Notes: a model not told the origin generated them from the letters alone. A stretch of 64,000 bases of DNA from Nocardia otitidiscaviarum NBRC 14405 (GCF_000308635.1 NZ_BAGD01000065.1:1-64000), one strand, 5' to 3'. Positions 35,182 through 44,207 are shown, counted from the stretch's first letter. Numbers and translations are program-made.

Positions 35182-36405
35182 CTATTGGGTCGCGCCCGGC
35201 ACCGAGCGAACCCGCCACACCGTCGTCGCCGCCGCGATCAGCAGGACGACGTAGGCGATCACGTACCCGTTCATGAGCAGCGGGGCGACCGGCCACGACG
35301 GCGGAAACAGGAACAGCCCCACCGTTACCCAGGTGTCGTTCCAGTGGTACGCCCAGGCCGCGGTCCACAGCCACAGCACCGCCGCCGCGACCCACCAGCG
35401 AGCATCCCGCTCGGCGCGGTGGGCACAGTAGACGAACAGTGGAACGAACCAGACCCAGTGGTGACTCCACGAGAACGGCGATACCGCGCTCGCGGTCGCT
35501 CCCGCGAGAGTGACCGCGAGCAGGCGTTCACCGCCGCGGTCCAGCGCCGCCACGACGGTGAGGGCCACGGCGACAACGCCCGTCGCGAGCAGCAACCACA
35601 GCCACGTGGGCACGGCACCGTCGGCCAGATGGGCGAGTGTGCCCCGAATCGACTGATTGGCCGGATGTCCGTCGGGCGCGATGCGATCCGAGCGCAGAAA
35701 GGTCGAGCCCCAGTACTGCCGGGAGTCGCCGGGCAGCACGATCCAGGCCAGCACGACGGTGGCGGCGAAGGCCGCCGCGGCGGTCATGGCCGAACGCCAT
35801 TGGCGCAGCGCGAGAAAGTAGAGAATGAAGAAGCCGGGCACGAGTTTGATACCGGCGGCCAGCCCGACACCGAGACCGCGGAGTCGGGCGTGCTCCGGCC
35901 GCGACACGCCCCACAGCACGAGCAGCATGAGAATCAGATTGATCTGCCCGTAGTACAGCGTGGTGCGGACGGGTTCGAGGAAGACACAGATGGTCGCCAC
36001 CAGTGCACTGAGGCCGACCAGCCGGGGACCGATCCGGTAGCCGAGAATGCGCCAGCACATCAGCACACAGCCGAGGAGTGTGATCAGATTGAGCACCAGC
36101 CAGGTATCGGTCACATAGGCCCAGGGCACCGCCACGACCGGCAGGAACACCAGGGTCGAGAACGGCGTGTAGGTGTACAGCAACCCGTACAGCGTGGTCT
36201 CGGTGTAGAGCGGCTGCCCCCGCAGGATGCGCAGCGCGCCATCGCGATAGATGTGCGCGTCCAGACCGCCGACCAGGATCCCGACCCTGTCCAACCAGGG
36301 GTCGACGGTGGTGAACAGCAGCGATACCGCAACCACCGCGCTCACCGAGAGCAGGAGAAGCGTTCGGCCGGAGTGCGGCACCTCCGGCGATCGCACATTG
36401 TCCAC
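35182..36405 (-). CDS. GT87-family membrane glycosyltransferase
   Basis: A 407-aa GT-C fold enzyme with about ten membrane helices, related to actinobacterial polyprenyl-phosphate-mannose-dependent alpha-1,2-mannosyltransferases (PimE/MptC type). The first extracytoplasmic loop has the family-typical LVGGLDAHIYRDGALRILRG with the catalytic Asp region, then LYTETTLYGLLYTYTPFS; later GLAAGIKLVPGFFILYF and PFSWSHHWVWFVPL are usual. It would mannosylate cell-envelope lipids outside the membrane. GTG start; an unusual TTAGG-TTA-CCTAA palindrome sits 6 bases upstream. Confidence 0.83.
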   Translation of the reverse strand: MDNVRSPEVPHSGRTLLLLSVSAVVAVSLLFTTVDPWLDRVGILVGGLDAHIYRDGALRILRGQPLYTETTLYGLLYTYTPFSTLVFLPVVAVPWAYVTDTWLVLNLITLLGCVLMCWRILGYRIGPRLVGLSALVATICVFLEPVRTTLYYGQINLILMLLVLWGVSRPEHARLRGLGVGLAAGIKLVPGFFILYFLALRQWRSAMTAAAAFAATVVLAWIVLPGDSRQYWGSTFLRSDRIAPDGHPANQSIRGTLAHLADGAVPTWLWLLLATGVVAVALTVVAALDRGGERLLAVTLAGATASAVSPFSWSHHWVWFVPLFVYCAHRAERDARWWVAAAVLWLWTAAWAYHWNDTWVTVGLFLFPPSWPVAPLLMNGYVIAYVVLLIAAATTVWRVRSVPGATQ

Positions 36406-36851
36406 GGGTGGTTAGGTTACCTAAGCAGATGATCTCGGACATGCCCCGAAAACCGCGGGGCATCCGACCGGTCGCGTGCCGGATGAGCGAATTCTCGGAA
36501 ACCTATGACCGTGCGTGCCGGAAACCTCTGACATTCCGTGCCATCGGGCGTGCAATGCCGTGCCCGGGGCGGCGGCCCCATTACCGTATCGACGGGCATT
36601 CCGATCACGAGGCGCGGCAGGCGGACTCCCGGCCGATCTGCCGCTACCTTCCAGCAGCCTCGTGCTCGGAGTGTTTGGGGGTTGCTCGCCCAAAGCGGCC
36701 CCCGGCCCCGTCCCGTTGTGAGGCCGACGCGGTACACGAATACGCCGACACCGGCGGGCGGCAGTGCTCCCGTGACTCCCTGCCCCCGCCGGTGCGGTCG
36801 CGTGTACGGCCGAGGCCGGGCAACAGGACTCCCCCGCAAGCGTGGAGGACG
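36406..36851. other. 446-base gap without a convincing gene
   Basis: Between the divergent GT87 and 78-aa genes. It holds a 13-base palindrome TTAGG-TTA-CCTAA (36412-36424), two 14-base direct repeats CGGAAACCTnTGAC (36496-36509 and 36519-36532) spaced 23 bases, and otherwise GC-rich sequence with no coding bias. Frames here are open but show poor codon use. Promoters for both genes must lie in it. Confidence 0.5.
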
Positions 36852-37088
36852 ATGACGGAGGTGATCACGGCGAACACCGACGCACAACGGCTGCTGGCGG
36901 AAATCCTGACCCGCTACGGCAGCATGCAAGCCTTCTTCGACCAACTGCAACGCGAACTCGACGGGCCCACCGAGGAACTCCCCCGCGTGACGGAGCCCGT
37001 CACCTCCCCGTGGGCCGACCCCTCCGAATGGCCCATCCGCCCCGTGCACACCGGCGGCGGTGGCCGACACGCCCGCAAGGACGGCTGA
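36852..37088 (+). CDS. 78-aa hypothetical protein
   Basis: A small soluble protein I do not recognise. The N-terminal half is predicted helical (AQRLLAEILTRYGSMQAFFD followed by QLQRELDG); the C-terminal half is Pro/Trp-rich (SPWADPSEWPIRPVHTGGGG) with a basic tail. GGAGGA is 3 bases before the ATG, and third positions are strongly GC, supporting a real gene. It precedes a secreted S1 protease gene by about 200 bases; no functional link is evident. Confidence 0.6.
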   Translation: MTEVITANTDAQRLLAEILTRYGSMQAFFDQLQRELDGPTEELPRVTEPVTSPWADPSEWPIRPVHTGGGGRHARKDG

Positions 37089-37290
37089 GCACCCACCGAT
37101 CCCGGCACCGCCGCGTCCGCCAGGACGTACTGCCCTGTCGGTGCGGTGTATGCCGAACCGGAATATCTCACTTCGGGTCGACGTGCGGTCAAGACCGCGT
37201 AACGACGAGACGTTTTCGATCTTGATCTGCGCGCCCGGGCATAGGCTCGCACGGGTTACCTCGCAGTCGTCGGATCGGAAGGGAGTGGGC

Positions 37291-38013
37291 GTGGTTCACA
37301 CAGTGGGTACAACCGTCAAAGTCGCGACCGGAACGGTCATGACCATGCTGGCGCTGGCCGGGCCGGGTGCCGGGGCGGCACACGCCGACGGCGGGCCGGT
37401 GGTCGGCGGCGGCTCGGGTATCGCCCTGCAGACCGGCAATCCGCGCATGGTCGCGCTGTGCACCATGACGGCGGTGGGCTACGACCGCGAGAACCGTCTC
37501 GTCGGCATCACCGCCGGACATTGCGCCGAGGACGCGGGGGTGGCGGTCTGGGCGGAGGCCGATCCGCATGCCGGGCCGATCGGCTTCGCCGCGGTCAAGG
37601 ATGTCGACCACGACTGGGCGGTCATCGAACTCGACCCCGCCCGCGTCACGCCGGTCCGCCAGGTCGGCCCCTCCGTGGTCGCGACGGTCGGCGCTCCCGC
37701 CCAGGCGATGGAGACGGTGTGCAAGAACGGCCGCACCACCGGGTTCACCTGCGGGGTGGTGTGGGATGCCTACCCCGACGAATTCCTCAGCCAGGTCTGT
37801 GCGAACCACGGCGACTCGGGCGGACCGGTGCTGCGCGGCGACCAGCTGGTGGGCATGATCAACGCCGGTGTCGGCCTGCCGGGCTCCTCCGAAATGCCCT
37901 GCACCGGGCCCGGAAACCCGTTCCACGATCCGGACGTCTCCAACCAGATCACCGCGGTGCTGGCCGAGATCGACCGACTCGGGGTGGTGGGCGCCGGATT
38001 CCGCCCGCTGTAG
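37291..38013 (+). CDS. Secreted trypsin-like serine protease (S1)
   Basis: A roughly 240-aa exported protease. Signal peptide: VKVATGTVMTMLALAGPGAG then cleavage near AHADGGP. The catalytic triad is visible as GITAGHCAEDAG (His), KDVDHDWAVIELD (Asp) and NHGDSGGPVLRG (Ser). Pairs of Cys (TAGHC; VCKNGRTTGFTC; QVCANHG) suggest disulphides as in streptogrisin-like or Rv1815-like proteins. GTG 37291 is chosen because GAAGGGA lies 7 bases upstream. It converges on the large kinase gene with only 3 bases between. Confidence 0.87.
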   Translation: MVHTVGTTVKVATGTVMTMLALAGPGAGAAHADGGPVVGGGSGIALQTGNPRMVALCTMTAVGYDRENRLVGITAGHCAEDAGVAVWAEADPHAGPIGFAAVKDVDHDWAVIELDPARVTPVRQVGPSVVATVGAPAQAMETVCKNGRTTGFTCGVVWDAYPDEFLSQVCANHGDSGGPVLRGDQLVGMINAGVGLPGSSEMPCTGPGNPFHDPDVSNQITAVLAEIDRLGVVGAGFRPL

Positions 38014-38016
38014 CGA

Positions 38017-41000
38017 TCACGCCCCGCAGTTCTCGAACCGCAGGGTCACCCGGGTCCCGTTCGGGGTGCGCACGGTGTCGATCTCATCGGCCAACCCGTT
38101 CATGAGGGTGAACCCGCGGCCGCGCTCACTGTCGATCTGCGTGGTGGGGGCCGGAATCCACCGGCCCGCATCGCTGATCGTGGCGACCAACGACTTCCCG
38201 TGCCGGAATGCCTCGAGTGTCACGGTGGCACGGGGATCGAACCCGCCGCCGTGCTCGATGGCATTGGCCAGCGCCTCGCCGACCGCCAGCAGGATGTCGT
38301 ACTCGCGATCCGGGGCCACGTCGTGCGCGGTCAGCCAACGCCGCAAGCGATCTCGAATACCGGGCACCTGCGCCGGCGCGGCGGGCAGCACGGCGGCGAA
38401 GCTGCGCGCCGTGGCGTGCACCGGACGCACCGCCAGCAGCACCACGTCGTCGGTGTATCCGTGCGGTGGCGCCAGGCGCCGCAGCAGTTCCGAGCAGATC
38501 TCGGCGACCGGGAGGTCGGCGCATTCGGCGAGGGCCGCGCGCAAACGCGCGAAACCCTGGTCGAGGTTCTCCCCGGGCCGCTCGATCACGCCGTCGGTGT
38601 ACAGCAGGATGACACTGCCGGGTGCGATATCCGCGCGACCGGTGCCGCCACGCTCCGGCGGCGGCACCGCTACCGGCGTCCGGCGGCCACCGGTCAGGAA
38701 TCCGGCCGCACCGTCCGGGCCGAGTACCAACGGATAGGGATGTCCGGCGCAGGTGTACTCCAGTGTCCGCGCGCGGCTGTCGACGACCGCGTAGGTGACG
38801 GTCGCGCAGCGGCTGCCGGGCACCACGGCCGCGTAGCGGTCCATCAACTCCAGCACCGTGGTCGGATCGGCCGCCGTGATCGCGCCCGCCGCCACCCCGG
38901 CACGCAGTTTGCTCATGACCACCGCGGCGGGCAGGCCGTGCCCGACCACATCGCCCACCGAGATGCCGAGCCGATCGGAGCCGTGGAACGGCACCACCAG
39001 GTACCAGTCCCCGCCGACGCGCATGGCCTCACCCGCCGGCTGGTACACCGCCGCCACCGCGGCCGCGGTCGAACGCCGATCCAGATCCAACAGCTGATCC
39101 TGGAATTCGACGGCGATCCGATGCTCGCGCTGCATGATCCGCACCCGGCTCAACGCGGTCTGGGTGACGGTGGCGGTGCGGGCCAGCACATCCAGGTCCT
39201 CGGCGGTGAAGGTGCGCGATTCGGCCCACAGCAGCGCGACCGCGCCGACCACGCGATCCGCGCCGTCGCGCAGCGGGTAGGCGACACTGGACCGGTGGTC
39301 GGCCACACCCCCGATCACGTCGGTGCCGTCGCCCGAGTGGGCGTCACCGACCACGACCAGCCGTCCGGTGCGGATGACCTCGACGATGGGCAGCGGCGAG
39401 TCCAGTGCCAGCACCTGCTGCCTCGCCCGCACCGGAGTATCCGCGTTGTTGATGTATTCGGTTCGCACACAATCCGTTTCGGCGTCGAGCAGGGCGATGG
39501 CCGCACCCCGCGCGCCCGCACCGGACAGTGATTCCAGCAGCGCGGCCAGGACGGCCGTGACGGTGTCGGCGGTGCGCAGCACGGTATCGAGTTCGGTCAC
39601 CGCCGCCATGGCGCGCGCCAGCGCGTCACCGCGCAGCCGTCCGGCCCGCTCCCGCGCCGCGGCGGCCAGCCGCGCCGCGACCCGGTCGACCAACTCCTGC
39701 GAGGTGAACGGTTTCGCCACGTAGTCGTCCGCGCCACCGGCGAAACCCTCCCGCGCGGCCTCCCGGCCCGCGCGGGCGGAGAGCAGCAGCACCGGCGTCG
39801 ACGCCAACTCCGGTTCGGCGCGAACCGCGGCCAACAGTTCGAAGCCGTCCAGCCCCGGCATCATGACATCGGCGACGACCGCGTCCGGGCGATGCTCGCG
39901 GACCGCGCGCAGGGCCGATTCGCCGTCGCCCACGACCATGGTGTCCCATCGGACCGACAGCACGCGATCCAGGTGGTTTCGCATATCGGCGTTGTCGTCG
40001 GCGATGAGCACCAGTTCCCGGCGGCCGCCACGCGGTCGCGGCTCGGCCGGGAGACTGAGCCACTGCCCGGCCTCGGTGACATAGGGGTTGTTCGCCAGGC
40101 TGGGCAGCATGCCGGATTCGACGGTCCGCGTCGCGTCCGAGCGCGGCAGCCGGATGATCACCGCGGTACCGCGACCCGGTGTGCTCTCCACCGCCACCGT
40201 GCCGTGCTGCAATTCCACCAGGCCGCGCACCAGCGACAGCCCGATCCCGCTGCCCTCGACGCTGCGCCCACGTGCGTTGTCGGCCCGATAGAACCGATCG
40301 AAGAGCCGGTCCAGGTCGTTCGGGTCGATGCCGATACCGGTGTCGCGCACCGTGATTCGACACAGGTCCGGTTCCTCGGCGCGGACCTCGACCCGGATGG
40401 AGCCGTCGAAGGTGAACTTCACCGCGTTCGACAGCAGGTTCAGAACGACGGTCTCCCACATATCCGGGTCGATATCGGCCGCCACGGTGTCGCAGTCCAG
40501 CTCGAGAGTCAGCCCGGCGCGCTGGCACAGCTCCGCGAAAGAGGCGGCGATATGGGCGGTCAGCACGCCCACGTCCAGGCAGCGCGGCCGGGCGGTGGCG
40601 CGCCCGGCCTCGATGCGGGAGAAGTCGAGCAGCGAATCCACCAGTCGTAGGAGCCGACCCGCATTGCGGCGGGCGGTGTGCAGCCGGTCGCCCAGGACCG
40701 CGTCCGCGGCGTCGGCCTCGGCCAGCGCATCGTCGAGCGGGCCGAGCAGCAGGGTAAGCGGGGTGCGGAACTCGTGGCTGACATTGGTGAGGAAAGCCGT
40801 TTTGGCCCGGTCGATCTCGGCGAGTGCGTCGGCGCGGCGGCACTGCTGCTCATAGGACACCGCCGCGGCCAGCGCGGAGGCCAGCTGGTCGGCGAGCAGG
40901 CGGCAGAACCCGCGATACTGCTCGTCGAGCGGCCGACGCGGGCTGATGCCGACGACCAGCGCCCCGATGATCGCACCCTCCCCCAGCGGCAGCACCAGGG

Positions 41001-41844
41001 CCCGTTCCGGAGCACCGTCCGGAAACGCCTCCGCCAGGCCGGGAACGACGGCGGCCAGATCGGCGATCTCCCGGCTGTCGGCCCGGGTGGGCCGCGCGGG
41101 CGCCCCGGGGGCCAGGTCCGACAGCGACGGCGGCAGCAGCGGTGACACCGCCGCGCTCGCCCCGTGCAGGGTCAGATCGCGACCGTCGGCGTCTTCCGCG
41201 TACACCGCGATGAAGGGCAGATCGGCGGCCTGCTGAGCGCACACCGTCACCGCCGCGCGCACCGCGTCGCGCACCGTGCGCGATTCCATGACCGCCGCGT
41301 TGACGGCATTGAGGGCATGCAGTCGTCGTTCGCCGAGCACGCGCTCGGTCGTCTCGGTGACGGCGCAGAATACCCCGCACACCGTGCCCGTGGCGGCGAC
41401 GAGCGGGCTGTAGCTGAAGGTGAAATACCGTTCCTGCGGACGCCCCTCGGTCAGCAGCGGCAGCATCAGATCGTCCGACCAGGTGGCGGCCCCGGTGTCG
41501 ACCACGCTGGTCAGCATGGGGCCGATCGACTCCCAGATATCCCACCACACCTCGCGTCCGGCTCGCCCCAGGGCGGCCGGGTGCCGATCACCCAGGATCG
41601 GCAGGTAGGCGTCGTTGTAGACCAGGAACAGCTCCCGCGCGTCCAGCCACAGCAGAATGGGGAACCGCGACGTCAGCGCCACGGCCACACTGGTGCGCAG
41701 CTCGGCGGGCCAGTCCGCGGGCACGCCGAGCGGGTGTGCGGCCCAATCGAACTCGGCGAACCGCCGCCCCATCTCACCACCCAGCGCGATCGCGGCGCGC
41801 AGGTCGGGCGGGATCGCGGGGCCGGACGGCGGGGGTGCGGTCAT
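38017..41844 (-). CDS. Hybrid histidine kinase / receiver / PP2C phosphatase / anti-sigma kinase
   Basis: A 1275-aa cytosolic signalling protein. Order: PAS-like (about 25-170), GAF (175-330), HisKA with H357 in NVSHEFRTPL, HATPase_c (430-570; NLLSNAVKF, DTGIGI, GSGIGLSLVRG), receiver (610-725; phospho-Asp D659 in VVADVMMPGLDG, K711), second GAF (750-900), SpoIIE-type PP2C (920-1140; GGDWYLV, GDVVGHG, LYTDGVIE, TDDVVLL) and a C-terminal RsbW-like HATPase (1150-1275; GEALANAIEHGG). So one chain holds two-component input, an RsbU-like phosphatase and an anti-sigma kinase. AGGAGG precedes the ATG. A STAS gene lies 19 bases upstream, with PAS-ANTAR and SigF-type genes beyond, implying partner-switching control of the sigma factor. 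Confidence 0.92.
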   Translation of the reverse strand: MTAPPPSGPAIPPDLRAAIALGGEMGRRFAEFDWAAHPLGVPADWPAELRTSVAVALTSRFPILLWLDARELFLVYNDAYLPILGDRHPAALGRAGREVWWDIWESIGPMLTSVVDTGAATWSDDLMLPLLTEGRPQERYFTFSYSPLVAATGTVCGVFCAVTETTERVLGERRLHALNAVNAAVMESRTVRDAVRAAVTVCAQQAADLPFIAVYAEDADGRDLTLHGASAAVSPLLPPSLSDLAPGAPARPTRADSREIADLAAVVPGLAEAFPDGAPERALVLPLGEGAIIGALVVGISPRRPLDEQYRGFCRLLADQLASALAAAVSYEQQCRRADALAEIDRAKTAFLTNVSHEFRTPLTLLLGPLDDALAEADAADAVLGDRLHTARRNAGRLLRLVDSLLDFSRIEAGRATARPRCLDVGVLTAHIAASFAELCQRAGLTLELDCDTVAADIDPDMWETVVLNLLSNAVKFTFDGSIRVEVRAEEPDLCRITVRDTGIGIDPNDLDRLFDRFYRADNARGRSVEGSGIGLSLVRGLVELQHGTVAVESTPGRGTAVIIRLPRSDATRTVESGMLPSLANNPYVTEAGQWLSLPAEPRPRGGRRELVLIADDNADMRNHLDRVLSVRWDTMVVGDGESALRAVREHRPDAVVADVMMPGLDGFELLAAVRAEPELASTPVLLLSARAGREAAREGFAGGADDYVAKPFTSQELVDRVAARLAAAARERAGRLRGDALARAMAAVTELDTVLRTADTVTAVLAALLESLSGAGARGAAIALLDAETDCVRTEYINNADTPVRARQQVLALDSPLPIVEVIRTGRLVVVGDAHSGDGTDVIGGVADHRSSVAYPLRDGADRVVGAVALLWAESRTFTAEDLDVLARTATVTQTALSRVRIMQREHRIAVEFQDQLLDLDRRSTAAAVAAVYQPAGEAMRVGGDWYLVVPFHGSDRLGISVGDVVGHGLPAAVVMSKLRAGVAAGAITAADPTTVLELMDRYAAVVPGSRCATVTYAVVDSRARTLEYTCAGHPYPLVLGPDGAAGFLTGGRRTPVAVPPPERGGTGRADIAPGSVILLYTDGVIERPGENLDQGFARLRAALAECADLPVAEICSELLRRLAPPHGYTDDVVLLAVRPVHATARSFAAVLPAAPAQVPGIRDRLRRWLTAHDVAPDREYDILLAVGEALANAIEHGGGFDPRATVTLEAFRHGKSLVATISDAGRWIPAPTTQIDSERGRGFTLMNGLADEIDTVRTPNGTRVTLRFENCGA

Positions 41845-41863
41845 GGGTGCCTCCTGACGCTCC

Positions 41864-42214
41864 TCAGTGCTTCCTGGCCTGCGCCGATGTCGGATAGACG
41901 GCCAGCACGCTGTCGAGGTTCGTCACCTGTAGCGGCCGGAGCACCCGCAGGTCGGAGGCCACCAGCCGCACCGATACCCCGGCGTCGACTCCGTGTTCGT
42001 GGCAGTCGAGCAGGGCGTTGAGTCCGGCGCTGCCGAAGTACGTCACACCGTCGAGGTCGACGACGAGCAGCCGGGCCGGATGTTCGAGGGCCGACTCCAG
42101 GGCGGCTCGCAGCCCCTCGGTGAGGGTGTGGACGCTGCTGATGTCCACATCGCCCTCGGCTCGCACCGTCACCGCATCGTGGTCCACCTCGTGGTCGACC
42201 CGCAACCGATTCAT
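41864..42214 (-). CDS. STAS-domain anti-sigma factor antagonist
   Basis: A 116-aa RsbV/SpoIIAA-like protein. It has AVTVRAEGDVDISSVHTLTE at the start of the fold and the phosphorylation loop LVVDLDGVTYFGSAGLNALL, in which the Ser following Phe-Gly is the likely target. Dephosphorylated antagonist would bind the RsbW-like domain and free the sigma factor. It lies 19 bases upstream of the large kinase/phosphatase gene, which carries both the opposing kinase and phosphatase domains. I place the start at ATG 42214. Confidence 0.9.
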   Translation of the reverse strand: MNRLRVDHEVDHDAVTVRAEGDVDISSVHTLTEGLRAALESALEHPARLLVVDLDGVTYFGSAGLNALLDCHEHGVDAGVSVRLVASDLRVLRPLQVTNLDSVLAVYPTSAQARKH

Positions 42215-42254
42215 CCGCCGTCCCAGTTCCAACCGTCGTATACCGCCGTCGAGA

Positions 42255-42977
42255 TTACGGGCGTCGGTCCTCCGGCGCGGCGCTACCGTGTGGACCGGAG
42301 TGCGGAGGAATGCGTTCGTGCGCCGTGAGCAGCAGATGGTCGAAGCGGCTCTGCACATTCGGCGGGGCGGGCGGTACGGAATCCAGTTCCGCGATCAGTT
42401 GCGCGGCCAGATCGCGCAGCTTCGTATTCGTCTCCTGGGACCGCCACCGCAGCACCTGGAACGCCTGCTCGGCGGTGATCCGGTAGATGCGCATGAGCAC
42501 ACCCTTGGCCTGCTCGATGACGGCGCGATTCTCGAAGAGGCCGGGCAACGTCTCGTCGAGCATGGTCTGCGCCGTCTCGGCGATGGTGTCGGTGAGGTCG
42601 ATGTAATAGCCCGAGGTGCCGACCACCGTGCCCGCGTCGTCGAACATGCGGTCGGCCACCACGATCACATTGTGGATGCGCCCGGCGGTGTCGACGAAGC
42701 GGTGTCGGCTCGAGAACGACTCCCCGGAGTGCAGGGCGTAGTCCAGGATGTCCTGGACGTGCGCCCGGTCGTCGGGGTGCTTGTGCGACAGCAGCAGCTC
42801 CGTCGTCGGTTCGACGGTGCCGGGTGCGTATCCGTGCATCCGCGCCACCTCGTCGGACCATTCCCAGCGCTGCCCGACGAACCAGAAGCGGAATGTGCCC
42901 ACGACCTGCCGCTGCCCGGTCCCGGTGATCTCGTACGCGCCCGGATCGCTCTCCGGAATCTGCACTGGCCCCTTCAC
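42255..42977 (-). CDS. PAS-ANTAR protein
   Basis: A 240-aa protein with an N-terminal PAS domain (about 25-135: FWFVGQRWEWSDEVARMHGY; LLSHKHPDDRAHVQDILDYA) and a C-terminal ANTAR RNA-binding domain (about 148-205: RAVIEQAKGVLMRIYRITAE and AFQVLRWRSQETNTKLRDLA). ANTAR proteins bind paired hairpins in nascent RNA and prevent termination; PAS gives the sensory input. It lies 40 bases upstream of the STAS gene on the same strand, divergent from the sigma-factor gene. The target RNA is unknown. GTG start, weak ribosome site. Confidence 0.9.
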   Translation of the reverse strand: MKGPVQIPESDPGAYEITGTGQRQVVGTFRFWFVGQRWEWSDEVARMHGYAPGTVEPTTELLLSHKHPDDRAHVQDILDYALHSGESFSSRHRFVDTAGRIHNVIVVADRMFDDAGTVVGTSGYYIDLTDTIAETAQTMLDETLPGLFENRAVIEQAKGVLMRIYRITAEQAFQVLRWRSQETNTKLRDLAAQLIAELDSVPPAPPNVQSRFDHLLLTAHERIPPHSGPHGSAAPEDRRP

Positions 42978-43098
42978 TCCACGGAGTATCCCACCCCTCG
43001 AACTCCCGTACGAGCGGCTCGCCGGATCCGCTCAAAAGTGCTGTGCGGCATGTGCTCTGACAGTGCCCCGGATCGCACTGCGCGCGGAGGGCGGGGAG

Positions 43099-43124
43099 GT
43101 TTGACGGATGCCGGAAGTGGGCAC
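43099..43124 (+). promoter_or_regulatory. Candidate SigF-type promoter before the sigma-factor gene
   Basis: GTTT at 43099-43102, then 16 bases, then GGGCAC at 43119-43124, resembling the SigF/SigB consensus GTTT-N15-17-GGGTAT with two mismatches in the -10. It lies 73 bases upstream of the sigma-factor ATG, suggesting autoregulation. Confidence 0.35.
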
Positions 43125-43196
43125 CCCCGGAAAGTACGTCGACTCGGTGAAGAAAGCCGCCGGTTCGACGAAGTCGGAGGGAACGAGGAGAACCCG

Positions 43197-44075
43197 ATGG
43201 CTGAGTCGACCCCTGCGCGCACCACCGCCGCCGACGCTTCCGCGTCGGCCCGGCGACGTGGCAGCCGCGGTGACAGCTATGAACACCTCGAGCCGTTGTT
43301 CGCCCGGCTCGCCGCCTTCGAATCGGACGACCCGCGCCGCGAGCGGGTGCGTTCGGAGATCGTGCGCCTCGGCCTGCCCCTGGCCGAGCACATCGCCCGC
43401 CGCTTCGCGAACCGCGGCGAACCGTTCGACGATCTGTTGCAGACCGCCCGGGTGGGCCTGGTGCAGGCGGTCGATCGCTTCGATCACACGCGCGGCGCGG
43501 CCTTCCTGTCCTTCGCGGTGCCGACCATCATGGGCGAGGTGCGCCGCCATTTCCGCGACCACACCTGGTCGGTGCGGGTGTCCCGGCACACCAAAGAGAT
43601 CCACGGCCGGATCGGATCGGCCACCGAGGTTCTGGCCCACCGGCTGGGGCGGATGCCCACCGCGCGCGAACTCGCCGTGGAACTCGAGGTGGATGTGACC
43701 GAGATCAGCCGGGCCATGATCGCGGCCAACTGCTACACCACCGATTCGCTGGATATGACCGTTCGAGACCAGGACGGCGACAGCTCGACTCCGGCCGTGG
43801 AGCGCCTGAGCACCGAGGAGCCCTGCTACCGGCTGCTGGAGGACGCCATGGCGGTGCGGCCGCTCATCGCGCGGCTGCCGCAGCGGGAGCGGCAGATCCT
43901 GATCTGGCGCTATTTCGGCGCCATGACCCAGAGCCAGATCGCCGATCGACTCGGCATCTCCCAGATGCAGGTGTCCCGCATTCTGTCGCGCACGCTGACC
44001 CGGCTGCGAGACGAGGCGCTGGCGGACCCGGAACCCGCCGAAGATGATTCGAGATCGGCGCTCAGCGTGCGCTAG
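43197..44075 (+). CDS. sigF: SigF/SigB-type RNA polymerase sigma factor
   Basis: A 292-aa group 3 sigma factor. Region 2: GLPLAEHIARRFANRGEPFD, DLLQTARVGLVQAVDRFDH and the -10 binding FAVPTIMGEVRRHFRDHTW with VRVSRHTKE. Region 3: GRMPTARELAVELEVDVTEI. Region 4: IARLPQRERQILIWRYFGAM and TQSQIADRLGISQMQVSRIL. GAGGAG lies 6 bases before ATG 43197. The neighbouring STAS and RsbW/PP2C genes fit a general stress factor held by an anti-sigma kinase. No separate rsbW gene is next to it, unlike usbX-sigF in mycobacteria. Confidence 0.92.
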   Translation: MAESTPARTTAADASASARRRGSRGDSYEHLEPLFARLAAFESDDPRRERVRSEIVRLGLPLAEHIARRFANRGEPFDDLLQTARVGLVQAVDRFDHTRGAAFLSFAVPTIMGEVRRHFRDHTWSVRVSRHTKEIHGRIGSATEVLAHRLGRMPTARELAVELEVDVTEISRAMIAANCYTTDSLDMTVRDQDGDSSTPAVERLSTEEPCYRLLEDAMAVRPLIARLPQRERQILIWRYFGAMTQSQIADRLGISQMQVSRILSRTLTRLRDEALADPEPAEDDSRSALSVR

Positions 44076-44207
44076 GTTCCGCAAAGTTAATCACTATTGC
44101 CCCGGATTCACGAATCATCTTCAGTTCACTGGACCTGATCTCGCATTATTTTCATACTTTCACTCCGAAGCTGCTCACCGAGACCAATACGACAGTCAGG
44201 AGTGCCG
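44076..44207. promoter_or_regulatory. AT-rich regulatory region of ald
   Basis: This 132-base gap is distinctly AT-rich for the window and includes a small GATTC-AC-GAATC palindrome (44105-44116) and runs of A/T around 44140-44165. AT-rich, weakly palindromic upstream DNA is typical for Lrp/AsnC control, and an Lrp-family gene lies just past ald. Confidence 0.4.

Noticed and set aside
36412..36424. IdeR/DtxR iron box upstream of the GT87 gene
   Set aside because: TTAGG-TTA-CCTAA is only 13 bases; the 19-base consensus with a longer centre is not met. Kept only as an unexplained palindrome.
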